From assembly GCF_023078375.1 (NCBI RefSeq), contig NZ_CP095554.1, positions 1,972,501 to 2,036,500 of the forward strand: a DNA stretch of 64,000 nucleotides, in the 5' to 3' direction. The notes below the pieces were generated by a model. It searched no databases, was not told the origin of the DNA, and saw only the letters and a list, made by a program, of their open reading frames with translations. The DNA comes from Roseomonas gilardii subsp. gilardii (GTDB lineage Bacteria; Pseudomonadota; Alphaproteobacteria; Acetobacterales; Acetobacteraceae). The first letter of the stretch is position 1; the number at the start of each line of letters is the position of its first letter. A program made the position numbers and the translations under genes. This document shows, piece by piece, positions 27,003 through 36,279 of the stretch.

Positions 27003-28505
27003 CTAGCTTTCCTGCGGCCGGGCGCCGTCGCCCAGGCGGGGCTGGGCGGCCGGATGCGGGATGCGCAGGGCCAGCAGGAAGCTCAGCACCGCCAGGGCGA
27101 AGACGGTCCAGAAGGCCCAGTGCAGCCCGTGCAGGAGGGCGCTCCGCAACGCCGGTTCGATGGGACCGGCCATGCCGCCCTCGCCCAGGATGTTGCGGAT
27201 CTTCCCGGCGGAATCGGCGTCACCGGCGGCCCGCAGGGCACTCTGCGCCCCCAGGTTCAGGATGCCGCCCAGCAGTGCCACGCCGAGCGTGCTGCCCAGC
27301 AGGCGGGAGAAGACGTTGGAGGCGGTGGCCGCCCCCCGGCGCGACCAGCCGGTGCTGTTCTGGACCAGCAGCACGCAGGTGGTGGTGAACAGGCCCATGC
27401 CAAGCCCGACCAGGAAGGAGGCAAGGGCCGCCAGCAGCAGCGACGACCCCGCATCCAGGAAGAGCAGCGGCACGGTGCCCAGCACGAAGAGGCCGGTGCC
27501 CAGCCGCGTGGTGTTGCGCATGCCGAGATGCCGGTTGATCCGCCCGGTCTGGCTGGCGGCCAGGGGCCAGCCGAGCGACATGGCGGTGAGGGTGAAGCCG
27601 GAGGCGAGCGGTGAGGCGCCGACCACCCCCTGCACATAGACGGGCAGCAGGGCGGACAGCCCGATCAGCCCCATCCCGGCCAGGAGCGTGGCGCCGTTGG
27701 CGGACTGGATGATGCGCTCGCGCCAGAGGTCCAGGGCGATCATCGGGGCCGCCACGCGGGATTCCTGCCACAACAGCAGCGGCACGCCCGCCAGAAGCAC
27801 CATCCCGGCCAGGAGCATGCCGGGGCCGCGCCAGGAGGCATCGCCCCCGGCCAGGGTCAGCAGCATCAGCAGAGCCCCGACGCAGCCGGCGAAGATCAGC
27901 GCGCCCGGATAGTCCACGCTGGCGGTGCGGCGCTCCACCGTCTCACGCAAGGCATAGGTGAGGCCGGCGATGGTCAGGAAGCCGATGGGAAGGTTGATCC
28001 AGAAGACCCAGGACCAGGAGACCCGTTCCACCAGCACCGCCCCGGCCATGGGGCCGATCACCGCCGAGACCGCCCAGACGCTGGCCAGCAGCCCCTGCAC
28101 CCGGGCACGTTCCTCGGGCGGGTAGAGGTCGCCGACCACGGTGGTGCCCACCGGCAGGATGGCGCCGGCGCCCAGGCCCTGGAGCAGCCGGAAGAAGATC
28201 AGCGAGGGCATCGACCAGGCGAGGCCGCAGAGCAGGGAGCCGGCCAGGAAGACCGCGATCCCGGCGAAGAGCACCGGGCGGCGGCCATGGATGTCGGCGA
28301 GGCGGCCATAGATGACCGTGGTGGCCGACTGCGCCATCAGGAAGGCGGAGAAGACCCAGGAATAGAGGGAGAAATCCCCGAGCTGCCGCACGATCCGCGG
28401 CATGGCGGTGGCGATGATGGTGGATTCGATCGCCACCATGAACATCGACACCATGATGCAGGCCATCACGAGCCGGCGCCGGGCGGGTATGGGCGGGGTG
28501 GTCAT
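27003..28505 (-). CDS. MFS multidrug transporter, DHA2 (14-helix) family
   Basis: Proton-driven exporter of 500 residues with about 14 membrane helices. Motif A is GRLADIHGRRPVLFAG between helices 2 and 3; motif C-like GPMAGAVLVERVSWSWVFWINLPIG lies in and after helix 5, the DHA2 hallmark. Substrate unknown, drugs or toxic metabolites likely. The ATG at 28505 begins MTTPPIPARRRLVMACIM. No adjacent regulator or membrane-fusion gene is visible. Confidence 0.9.
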   Translation of the reverse strand: MTTPPIPARRRLVMACIMVSMFMVAIESTIIATAMPRIVRQLGDFSLYSWVFSAFLMAQSATTVIYGRLADIHGRRPVLFAGIAVFLAGSLLCGLAWSMPSLIFFRLLQGLGAGAILPVGTTVVGDLYPPEERARVQGLLASVWAVSAVIGPMAGAVLVERVSWSWVFWINLPIGFLTIAGLTYALRETVERRTASVDYPGALIFAGCVGALLMLLTLAGGDASWRGPGMLLAGMVLLAGVPLLLWQESRVAAPMIALDLWRERIIQSANGATLLAGMGLIGLSALLPVYVQGVVGASPLASGFTLTAMSLGWPLAASQTGRINRHLGMRNTTRLGTGLFVLGTVPLLFLDAGSSLLLAALASFLVGLGMGLFTTTCVLLVQNSTGWSRRGAATASNVFSRLLGSTLGVALLGGILNLGAQSALRAAGDADSAGKIRNILGEGGMAGPIEPALRSALLHGLHWAFWTVFALAVLSFLLALRIPHPAAQPRLGDGARPQES

Positions 28506-28666
28506 GGTGTTTCCTCGGCGTCCCTGGCGGGCCCGCGCTCATGCGTCGCGTGGGCTGTCGCCGGGGCAGATCTGGGCGGGTTTTCGCGAAAGGATAGTGC
28601 GTGGGGCCAATCCGGCATGGTCCATCGCCGTCCGGTCAGCCATGCCAGGAGGGCTTGGCCGGCGGT

Positions 28667-29044
28667 TCAGCCGCCATCGCGGTCCGCGCGGAAGCGGGCC
28701 GCGACCACGGCGTCCTGGCGCAGAGCCCCCTCCAGCATGGCGGCAACCTCCGGCGTATCCGCCAGGGCGAGGACCCGGTCGAACCAGGGGCAGACACCGC
28801 GCACCCGGTCCAGGAAAAGGCGATCCAGCGCCTGGGCCAGCGGGGAACGGCCGCCGCAGCAGGCACAGGCCACGGCATGGGTGGCGAAGGGCTGGAAGCG
28901 GGCCGTGGCCACCGGCCCGTCGAGGTCCGGGGCGGCCTCCGGCAGCAGCAGTGCGGCGGGCGGCCCCGCGCGCAGCGCCTGCCGCAGCCCGGCGGTGTCC
29001 GGCAGCGGCAACAGGGGGATGCGGGCGTCGAGGGTCCAGGCCAT
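28667..29044 (-). CDS. CobW-like protein fragment lacking the P-loop
   Basis: 125 residues. The middle, HAVACACCGGRSPLAQALDR then LFLDRVRG and FDRVLALADTPEV, matches CobW/ZNG-type GTPases around their CxCC metal motif (there CLCCTVRGDL...FLRRxRGExPxFDRV...LADPAP) and ends VVAARFRAD as they do (DPVVAARYRLDG). The N-terminus, where CobW proteins have GxxGxGKT, reads IPLLPLPDTAGL and has no Walker A, so it cannot be a normal GTPase. It could be a small metal-binding relative or a decayed CobW. Divergent from the ArsR-methyltransferase gene across a 22-bp palindrome. Confidence 0.55.
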   Translation of the reverse strand: MAWTLDARIPLLPLPDTAGLRQALRAGPPAALLLPEAAPDLDGPVATARFQPFATHAVACACCGGRSPLAQALDRLFLDRVRGVCPWFDRVLALADTPEVAAMLEGALRQDAVVAARFRADRDGG

Positions 29045-29050
29045 CTGCTG

Positions 29051-29072
29051 GACATAAGGATATCTTTATGTC
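29051..29072. promoter_or_regulatory. 22-bp operator-like palindrome, methionine block
   Basis: Halves GACATAAGGAT and ATCTTTATGTC are complementary except for one pair. It sits 6 bp from one start codon and 11 bp from the other in a divergent promoter, and is strikingly A+T-rich. ArsR-family repressors bind such sites, and the adjacent gene is an ArsR-methyltransferase coupled to metH. Confidence 0.75.
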
Positions 29073-29083
29073 ATTGTCCAGCC

Positions 29084-30063
29084 GTGGATGAACTTCTCGC
29101 CCAACTCCGTGCCGCTGCCGAGCCGACGCGCCTGCGCCTCCTGGCGCTCTGCGCCCGGGGTGCCTGGTGCGTGTCCGATCTCTGCGCCCTGCTCGGGCAG
29201 TCCCAGCCCCGCCTGTCGCGCCATCTGCGCCTGCTGACCGAGGCCGGGCTGCTGGACCGGATGCCCGAGGGGGCGAATGTCTATTTCCAGGTGCCCGCCG
29301 AGGCTGGCCTCGCCCATATGATCGTGGCCCGCCTGCCGGAAGAGGATGCGCAGCTTGCCGCCGACCGGCGCGCCGCCGCGCGGCTGGCGGCGGAGCGGGC
29401 GCGCGAGGCCTCCGAGACCTTCCAACGCCAGGGTTCGGACTGGGATGAGATGCGCGCCCTCGGCCTACCAGCTGCGGCCATCGAGGCGGCGCTGCTGGAT
29501 GCCCTGCCGGAGCATCCCGGGCGCCTGCTGGATATCGGCACCGGCACTGGCCGCCTGCTGGAACTGACCGCCGGCCGGGCCGGGACCGCCCCCGAGATCG
29601 CGCTGGGCGTCGATGCCTCCCGCGCCATGCTGGCCCTGGCCCGCGCCCGTCTGTCTGAGCGCGGCCTGGCGCAGCGCTGCGCGGTGCGGCAGGCGGACAT
29701 GTACCGGCTGCCGATCGCCGATGCCTCCTTCGACACCGTGACGTTGCAGATGGTGCTGCATTATGCCGAGGACCCGGCCGCCGTGCTGGCCGAGGCGGCA
29801 CGGGTGCTGGCGCCCGGCGGGCGGCTGCTGATCGCCGACCTCGCCCCGCATGAGCGGGGAGCTGATGGCGCGGCAGGCGCATCGTTGGCCCGGCTTCGAC
29901 GATGCCCAGGTCGCCGGCTGGCTCGGCGCTGCCGGCTGCGCCCCGCTTCCCGCCCGGACCGCGGCCAGGGGGGGAAGGGGCACTGGAAGTGCGCCTCTGG
30001 CCCGCCACCCGCCTGCCCGCCGACCATTCCCTTTCCGTGCCCGCCGCAACCGAGGCTCCGTGA
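29084..30063 (+). pseudogene. ArsR-type regulator fused to SAM-dependent methyltransferase, frameshifted as read
   Basis: N-terminal ArsR winged helix (residues about 1-90; recognition helix in LGQSQPRLSRHLRLLTEAGLL), then a class I methyltransferase domain with LLDIGTGTGRLLEL, a DASRAML stretch and LQMVLHYAEDPAAVLAEA. No ArsR metal-box CxC is present, so SAM/SAH sensing is likelier than metal sensing (inference from SahR-like regulators). The GTG at 29084 follows the palindrome closely. Two one-G insertions, in the four-G run at 29856-29859 and the seven-G run at 29968-29974, break the frame; removing both gives 325 residues ending in a TGATG overlap with metH. Confidence 0.85.
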
Positions 30064-33000
30064 TGTCCCGTCCCCACCTGCTCGAGGCCCTGCGCGACCG
30101 CGTTCTGCTCTGTGATGGCGGCATGGGCTCGCGCGTGCAGGCGCTCACCCTGGATGTCGAGAAGGACTACTGGGGCAAGGAGAACTGCACCGAGGTGCTG
30201 AACCTTTCCCGCCCCGATCTCGTGCGCGAGATCCATCGCGGCTACTACGAGGCCGGGTCGGACATGGTGCTGACCAACAGCTTCGGCGGATCGCCCATCA
30301 CGCTGGAGGAGTTCGAGCTGGGCGCGCGGGCCTTCGAGATCAACAAGCTCTCGGTGGAACTGGCGCGCGAGGCGGCGGAGAGCTTCGCCGACGGGCGGCA
30401 CCGCTGGGTGATCGGCGATATCGGCCCCGGCACCAAGCTGCCGAGCCTCGGCCATATCGACTACGACACGCTGGAGGCCGCGCTGCTGGAGCAGTGCCGC
30501 GGGCTGATCGCCGGCGGTGCAGACGCGCTGCTGACCGAGACCAACCAGGACACGCTGTTCATCAAGGCGGCCGTCAACGCCGCCAAGGCGGCGAAGCGCG
30601 AGGCGGGGAGCGACATCCCCATCTTCGTGCAGGTGACGGTGGAGACCACCGGCACGCTGCTGGTCGGCCCCGACATCGCCGCCGCCGCCACGGTGGTCGA
30701 CGCGCTGGACGTGCCGCTGATCGGCCTCAACTGCGCCACCGGGCCGCAGGAGATGGCGGAGCATGTGCGCTATCTCGCCGGGTCCTGGCGCGGACTGATC
30801 TCGGTGCAGCCCAATGCCGGCCTGCCGGAGCTGGTGGACGGCAAGACGCATTACCCGCTGGGTGCGGCGGAGATGGCGAGCTGGATGGAGCGCTTCGTCA
30901 CCGAGGACGGGGTGAACCTGATCGGCGGCTGCTGCGGCACCTCCACCCCGCATATCCAGGCGCTGGACGCGATGCTGCGCAAGCATGGCGGCGCCGCGCA
31001 CCGGCCCGCGCCGGTGCCCCGCAGGCCCGTCTGGGTGCCCTCCGTCGCCAGCCTCTACGGCGCCACGGCGCTGCGGCAGGAGAACGCCTATTTCTCCATC
31101 GGCGAGCGCTGCAACGCCAATGGCTCCAAGGCCTGGCGCGAGCGGCAGGCGGCGCATGACTGGGACGGCTGCGTCGCCATGGGGCGGGAGCAGGTGGGGG
31201 AGGGCTCGAACTCCCTCGACATCTGCACCGCCTTCGTCGGCCGGGATGAGATGGCCGAGATGAACGAGGTCGTCCGCCGCTTCACCGGCAGCGTGAACGC
31301 GCCGCTGGTGATCGATTCCACCGAGACGCCGGTGATCGAGGCGGCGCTGAAGCTGCATGGCGGCAAGCCGATCATCAACTCGATCAACTTCGAGGATGGC
31401 GAGGGGCATGCGACGGACCGCATGATCCTGGCGAAGAGGTTCGGCACCGCCGTGATCGCGCTGACCATCGACGAGGTCGGCATGGCGAAGACGGCGGAGG
31501 ACAAGCTCCGCATCGCCGAGCGGCTGGTGGATTTCGCCTGCAACCGGCACGGCTTGCCGCAGTCGGACCTGATGATCGATCCGCTGACCTTCACCATCGC
31601 CACGGGCAACGAGGACGACCGCAAGCTCGGCCTCTGGACGCTGGAAGGCATCCGCATGATCCGGGAGAAGTTCCCGGACATCCAGATCATCCTGGGCCTG
31701 AGCAACATCTCCTTCGGCCTGAACCCGGCGGCGCGGCATGTGCTGAACTCGGTCTTCCTGGACCATGCGGTGAAGGCGGGGATGACCGGCGCCATCGTGC
31801 ATGTCAGCAAGATCAAGCCGCTGCACCTGATCCCGCCGGAGGAGGTGAAGGTCGCCGAGGACCTGATCTACGACCGGCGCGCCGAGGGCTACGACCCGCT
31901 GCAGAAGCTGCTGGAGATGTTCCAGGGCCGCAAGGCTGCGGAGGTGGGCGCGCGCAAGAAGGCCGAGACGGTCGAGGGGCGGCTGAAGGAGCGGATCGTC
32001 GATGGCGACCGCAAGGGGCTGGAGGAGGACCTCGCCGCCGCCATGGCCGCCGGGCACACGCCGCTCGCCATCATCAACGAGCTGCTGCTGGACGGCATGA
32101 AGACGGTGGGCGAGCTGTTCGGCGCCGGCAAGATGCAGCTCCCCTTCGTGCTGCAATCCGCCGAGACGATGAAATCCGCGGTCGCCTGGCTGGAGCCGCA
32201 TATGGAGCGGACCGAGGGCCAGGAGAAAGGCACCATCGTCCTCGCGACCGTGAAGGGCGACGTGCATGACATCGGCAAGAACCTCGTCGACATCATCCTG
32301 ACCAACAACGGCTACAAAGTCGTCAATCTCGGCATCAAGGTGCCGTTGCAGCAGATGGTGGAGGCGGTGCGGCAGCACCGCGCCAACGCCATCGGCATGT
32401 CCGGCCTGCTGGTGAAGTCCACCGTGGTGATGCGCGAGAACCTGGAGGAGATGGCGCGCCAGGGGCTGGAGGTCCCGGTGCTGCTCGGCGGGGCGGCGCT
32501 GACGCGGAACTATGTCGAGGATGATTGCGTCCGCGCCTATGCGAAGGACGGGACGACGGGCCGCGTCGCCTATGCCCGGGATGCCTTCGACGGGCTGCAC
32601 CTGATGGACCGGGTGATGGGCAACGACTTCGACGGCTATCTCGCCGCCTTGCAGGCGCGCCGGGTGGGCAAGTCGAAGAACGAGAAGCGCACGCTCGGCG
32701 TCGCGGACCCGCGCGGCTTCGCGCCCGTGGACGTCAACGAGGCCCAGGCGCGCCGGAAGCGGGTGACGGAGGGCGAGGCGGTGCCGGTCCCGCCCTTCTG
32801 GGGCGCGCGGGTGGTGGAGGCCCCGCCCAAGGCGATCATCCCCTTCATCAACGAGCGCTCGCTCTACCAGTTCCAGTGGGGCTTCCGGAAGCAGGGCCGC
32901 TCGCTGGAGGATTTCCTCGGCTGGGCCAAGCAGGAGCTGCGCCCGGTGCTCAAGCGCATGCTGGCGCTGACGGAGCAGGAGAACATCCTCCATCCGCAGG

Positions 33001-33575
33001 CCATCTACGGCTACTGGAAATGCGCGGGGCAGGGGAACGACCTGATCCTGTTCGAGGAGGACGGCGTGACCGAGGCCTGGCGCGTCACCCTGCCGCGCCA
33101 GCCGAAGCAGGATGGCGAGTGCATCGCGGATTTCGTGCGCGACGTGGAGGAAGGGCCGGAGCACCGCGACGTCATCGGCCTGCAGGTCGTGACGGTGGGG
33201 CAGAGGGCCTCCGACGTGGCGCGGGAATGGTTCGAGGGCAACCGCTACCAGGACTATCTCTATCTGCACGGGTTGTCCGTGGAGATGGCCGAGGCGATGG
33301 CAGAGTATGTCCACAAGCGCATCCGCGCCGAATGGGGCTATGCCGGGGAGGATGACCGCGACATGGACCGGATGCTGCAACAGGGCTACCGGGGCGGCCG
33401 CTATTCCTTCGGCTATCCGGCCTGCCCGCGGCTGGAGGACCAGGAAGGGCTGCTGAAGCTGCTGGGCGCCGAACGGATCGGGGTGAGCCTGTCGGACGAG
33501 CATCAGCTTCATCCGGAGCAGTCAACCTCCGCGATCGTGTTGCACCACCCCCGCGCGAAATACTTCTCAGTTTGA
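30063..33575 (+). CDS. metH: cobalamin-dependent methionine synthase
   Basis: Transfers methyl from 5-methyl-tetrahydrofolate to homocysteine through methylcobalamin. 1170 residues, all four modules in order: homocysteine domain (1-310; LLCDGGMGS, zinc site GGCCGTSTPHI), pterin domain (about 345-620; FSIGERCNANGSKAWRE), B12 domain (about 640-860; axial His in DVHDIGKN near residue 735) and the SAM-dependent reactivation domain (about 900-1170; GRYSFGYPACP). The ATG at 30063 overlaps the stop of the ArsR-methyltransferase gene. The same block holds a cob(I)alamin adenosyltransferase. No metF is in the window. Confidence 0.97.
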   Translation: MSRPHLLEALRDRVLLCDGGMGSRVQALTLDVEKDYWGKENCTEVLNLSRPDLVREIHRGYYEAGSDMVLTNSFGGSPITLEEFELGARAFEINKLSVELAREAAESFADGRHRWVIGDIGPGTKLPSLGHIDYDTLEAALLEQCRGLIAGGADALLTETNQDTLFIKAAVNAAKAAKREAGSDIPIFVQVTVETTGTLLVGPDIAAAATVVDALDVPLIGLNCATGPQEMAEHVRYLAGSWRGLISVQPNAGLPELVDGKTHYPLGAAEMASWMERFVTEDGVNLIGGCCGTSTPHIQALDAMLRKHGGAAHRPAPVPRRPVWVPSVASLYGATALRQENAYFSIGERCNANGSKAWRERQAAHDWDGCVAMGREQVGEGSNSLDICTAFVGRDEMAEMNEVVRRFTGSVNAPLVIDSTETPVIEAALKLHGGKPIINSINFEDGEGHATDRMILAKRFGTAVIALTIDEVGMAKTAEDKLRIAERLVDFACNRHGLPQSDLMIDPLTFTIATGNEDDRKLGLWTLEGIRMIREKFPDIQIILGLSNISFGLNPAARHVLNSVFLDHAVKAGMTGAIVHVSKIKPLHLIPPEEVKVAEDLIYDRRAEGYDPLQKLLEMFQGRKAAEVGARKKAETVEGRLKERIVDGDRKGLEEDLAAAMAAGHTPLAIINELLLDGMKTVGELFGAGKMQLPFVLQSAETMKSAVAWLEPHMERTEGQEKGTIVLATVKGDVHDIGKNLVDIILTNNGYKVVNLGIKVPLQQMVEAVRQHRANAIGMSGLLVKSTVVMRENLEEMARQGLEVPVLLGGAALTRNYVEDDCVRAYAKDGTTGRVAYARDAFDGLHLMDRVMGNDFDGYLAALQARRVGKSKNEKRTLGVADPRGFAPVDVNEAQARRKRVTEGEAVPVPPFWGARVVEAPPKAIIPFINERSLYQFQWGFRKQGRSLEDFLGWAKQELRPVLKRMLALTEQENILHPQAIYGYWKCAGQGNDLILFEEDGVTEAWRVTLPRQPKQDGECIADFVRDVEEGPEHRDVIGLQVVTVGQRASDVAREWFEGNRYQDYLYLHGLSVEMAEAMAEYVHKRIRAEWGYAGEDDRDMDRMLQQGYRGGRYSFGYPACPRLEDQEGLLKLLGAERIGVSLSDEHQLHPEQSTSAIVLHHPRAKYFSV

Positions 33576-33599
33576 CCGGGGACGGGCTATGCCCGCCTC

Positions 33600-34495
33600 A
33601 TGTCGATCTCGCTGACCGAACGCACCGCCTGGACCAGCCTGGCTGTGGGCCTCTTCGCGTGCTGTCCCTGAAGGGGACGGCCTGGTGGCTCACGGGCAGC
33701 ACCGCCTTCTTCGCGGAGATGCTGGAGACGGTGGTGAACGTGGCCGCCGCCTCGGCGGCGCTGCTGGCCGTGCGCTATTCGGCCATGCCGGCGGATGACA
33801 ACCACCCCTACGGCCATGCCAAGGTGGAATACTTCTCCGCCGTGCTGGAGGGGGCGCTGATCGTGGTCGCCGCGACCCTGATCCTGCAGGAGGTCTGGGC
33901 CGCCTGGCAGAATCCGCGCGCCCCGGACCAGCCGGTGATCGGCCTCGCCCTTTCCACCGCCGCGGCGGTGGTGAACGTGATCTGGGCGACGATCCTGCGC
34001 CGGCGGGGCAAGCAACTGAGCTCACCCGCCCTGGTGGCTGATTCGCACTACCTGATGGCAGATGTCGTCACCTCGGTCGGCGTGGTGATCGGCGTGGCGC
34101 TGGTGACGGTGACGGGGCTGCTCTGGCTCGATCCGCTGATGGCGGGGGTGACGGCGGTGATGATCCTCTTTTCCGGCCTGCGCCTGCTGCGGGAAAGCGT
34201 GGGCGGCCTGATGGACGAGGCGGCGCCGCCGGAACTGGTGGCGCAGATCCGCGAGCATGTCTCCACCAACGCGACCGGGGCACTGGAGGCGCATGACCTG
34301 CGCACCCGCCGGGCCGGGCGCTTCACCTTCATCGACTTCCACCTCGTGGTGCCCGGCGGCATGTCGGTGGACGAGGCGCATGGCATCTGCGACCGGATCG
34401 AGGGCACGCTGAAGCAGGAACTCGGCAATGTGGTGATCTCGATCCATGTCGAGCCGGATGGGAAGGCCAAGCACAGCGGCGTCGTGGTGCTGTGA
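33600..34495 (+). pseudogene. cation diffusion facilitator, frameshifted near N-terminus
   Basis: Divalent metal (Zn/Fe/Co) proton antiporter of the inner membrane, about 298 residues when repaired. The N-terminal MSISLTERTAWTSLAVGLFA is in one frame; the remainder from VLSLKGTAWWLTGSTAFFAEMLETVVN is in another, so one base is missing between about 33640 and 33660. Helix 2 and 5 metal sites are degenerate or shifted relative to ZitB (HPYGHAKVEYFSA and ADSHYLMADVVTSVGVV are visible). The C-terminal cytoplasmic domain carries HDLRTRRAGRFTFIDFHLVV. An in-frame reading without the first 20 residues starts upstream at 33572 by chance. Confidence 0.82.
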
Positions 34496-34528
34496 GCCGG
34501 GTGTGCTGAGAGGCGCCGGTTCCGCGTT

Positions 34529-35484
34529 ATGAGGGCGCTGCGCCCCCTGCCGGGACGGACCGCCTGGGCGTTGCGTCCGGGGGGACGGCCTCCACGCCGG
34601 GCTGCCGGCCGTTCCCCGGCCTGCCTCCCCGCGGACGTCCCCATTTGGGCGCCGCCGCTTTCGCTGCTGCTGCATGGCATCGCGCTGGCGGCGCTGCTGG
34701 GGCTGCTGACGCCGGAGGCGGTGCATGAGCCGGTGCGGATGACCGGCATCCCCCTGGTCTGGGTCGGGGAGGGGGAGGGCAGCAGCGCCCCGCGCCTCGC
34801 CGAACTGCCACCCCCGGTGGCGGCGGCCCCGCCCGAGGCGCCGGAGACCCCGCCCGTGCCGCCAACCCCAGACGCCGCGCCCGTGCCGCCCCTGGCCCAG
34901 GCCGCCCCGGCGCCCGGCATGGAGGCCCCGCCTGCCATGGAGACGGGGAACCTCCCCCTGCCGCCTCCTGATGCGCCGGTGCCCGTGACCTCGCCGGTCC
35001 CGGCGGTGGGGACCTCACCGAAGCCCCTGGACGACCTGCCCCTGCCGCCACCGCCGCCCAGCCCGCCGCAGCGCCGTCCCGCGCCGCCGCAACCGCCCGC
35101 CCAGGCCGCGCCGTCGCCCGATCCGGGGCAGGCGAAGCTGGCGCTCGATGCCTCTGTGGGCGGCCTGCGGCTCGGCGCCGGCAGCGGGGGCATTCCGGGG
35201 AAAGCCGTGGCCCGGCCATGCCCGCTGCGGGCTGCGCCGAAGCCATCGGCCTGCCGCCGGGCGGGGCCGGGCACCACAATGCGGGTTTCGTCGGGCTGCG
35301 GCTGCGCCTGTCCGACGATGGCCGGGTGGTGGAGGCCAGGGTAGCAGTGAGCAGCGGCTTCCCCGCGCTGGACGACTGGGCCCGGACGCGGATCAAGCGC
35401 TGCCGCTTCACCCCCGCCCTGCGCGATGGCCGCCCGGTCTGGTCGAGCTACAACACCTCCGTCTATTTCGATGAAGCCCACTGA
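34529..35484 (+). pseudogene. tonB: TonB family protein, frameshifted before the C-terminal domain
   Basis: Links the proton-motive force to TonB-dependent outer-membrane receptors. Order: Arg-rich N-terminus, one membrane helix (about residues 39-61, PPLSLLLHGIALAALLGLL), a long Pro-rich periplasmic linker, then the TonB C-terminal fold (GLRLRLSDDGRVVEARVAVSS ... RCRFTPALRDGRPVWSSYNTSVYF). The last 90 residues are in another frame; one base is missing between about 35186 and 35218, with G runs at 35186-35190 and 35197-35200. Repaired length 318 residues. No exbBD genes nearby. Confidence 0.8.
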
Positions 35485-35515
35485 TTCTGGGCCCACTGAC
35501 CCTGGAGAAGCCCTC

Positions 35516-36076
35516 ATGGTGAAGCTCGACGTCATCACCACGCGCGGCGGCGATGGCGGGGAAACCTCGCTGGGCGATGGCACGCGGCTCCGCAAGGATG
35601 CGCTGCGGATCGCCGTGATCGGCACGGTGGATGAGCTGAATGCCTGCCTGGGCCTGGTCCGGCTGCACACGGGCAGGCTGCGGGAGGCGGATGCCATGCT
35701 GGCCCGCCTGCAGAACGACCTCTTCGATCTGGGCGCCGATCTTGCCGTGCCCGGCGCCGATCCCGGCCGGCTGCGGATCAGCGACCGGCAATGCGCCCGG
35801 CTGGAGGCGGAGGTGGCGGCCATGAACGCCGCGATCCCGCCGCTACGCTCCTTCATCCTGCCCGGCGGCACGCCGGGGGCGGCGCAGGCCCATCTGGCGC
35901 GCACCGTGGCACGGCGGGCGGAGCGCGAATTCGTGCAGCTCGCCAGCCAGGAGGTTCTGAATCCGGCGGCGCTGCGCTATCTGAACCGGATGTCTGATCA
36001 CCTCTTCGTTATGGCGCGCCACCTGAATGAGGACGGGGCACGCGATGTCCTGTGGATTCCAGGGCAGAATCATTAA
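35516..36076 (+). CDS. cob(I)yrinic acid a,c-diamide/cob(I)alamin adenosyltransferase, PduO type
   Basis: Moves the adenosyl group of ATP to cob(I)alamin, giving adenosylcobalamin. 186 residues, five-helix PduO/MMAB family: ATP-binding TTRGGDGGETSLGDGTRLRKD, TVDELNACLGLVRLH, FILPGG, and the RTVARRAERE helix with catalytic Arg, ending LNRMSDHLFVMAR. The ATG at 35516 follows the TonB gene by 31 bp, so the two may be co-transcribed. It fits the B12-dependent MetH upstream, although MetH itself uses methylcobalamin. Confidence 0.93.
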   Translation: MVKLDVITTRGGDGGETSLGDGTRLRKDALRIAVIGTVDELNACLGLVRLHTGRLREADAMLARLQNDLFDLGADLAVPGADPGRLRISDRQCARLEAEVAAMNAAIPPLRSFILPGGTPGAAQAHLARTVARRAEREFVQLASQEVLNPAALRYLNRMSDHLFVMARHLNEDGARDVLWIPGQNH

Positions 36077-36089
36077 CGGACAACGCTCT

Positions 36090-36107
36090 TTCGTGATGTG
36101 TCACGAA
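36090..36107. promoter_or_regulatory. inverted repeat TTCGTGA-N4-TCACGAA
   Basis: A perfect 7+4+7 palindrome (spacer TGTG) 13 bp after the adenosyltransferase stop and about 170 bp before opgG. Its A+T content and lack of a T-run favour an operator over a terminator, but either is possible. Confidence 0.4.
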
Positions 36108-36279
36108 TTCGCCCAACCCTTGCCAAAACCCCGCGATCTAAGCCGTTAGCAACCCATCCCGCCCCGCCTGTGCCGGGCGGGCCATCTGCCACCATTCGTT
36201 GCGGATGGTGGGCCGGGCCATCCCTCCCCTGCGAAGGGCGGGACCCGGCTGACGCGTTCCTGTTTTTTCGGAGGTGCCG

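Noticed and set aside
30063-30200. Cobalamin riboswitch before metH
   Set aside because: There is no leader: metH begins inside the stop codon of the upstream gene.
28539-33512. A 1657-codon open frame on the minus strand opposite metH
   Set aside because: It is the antisense shadow of metH and its neighbours, His/Arg/Gln-rich low-complexity with no domain; long antisense frames are common at this G+C content.
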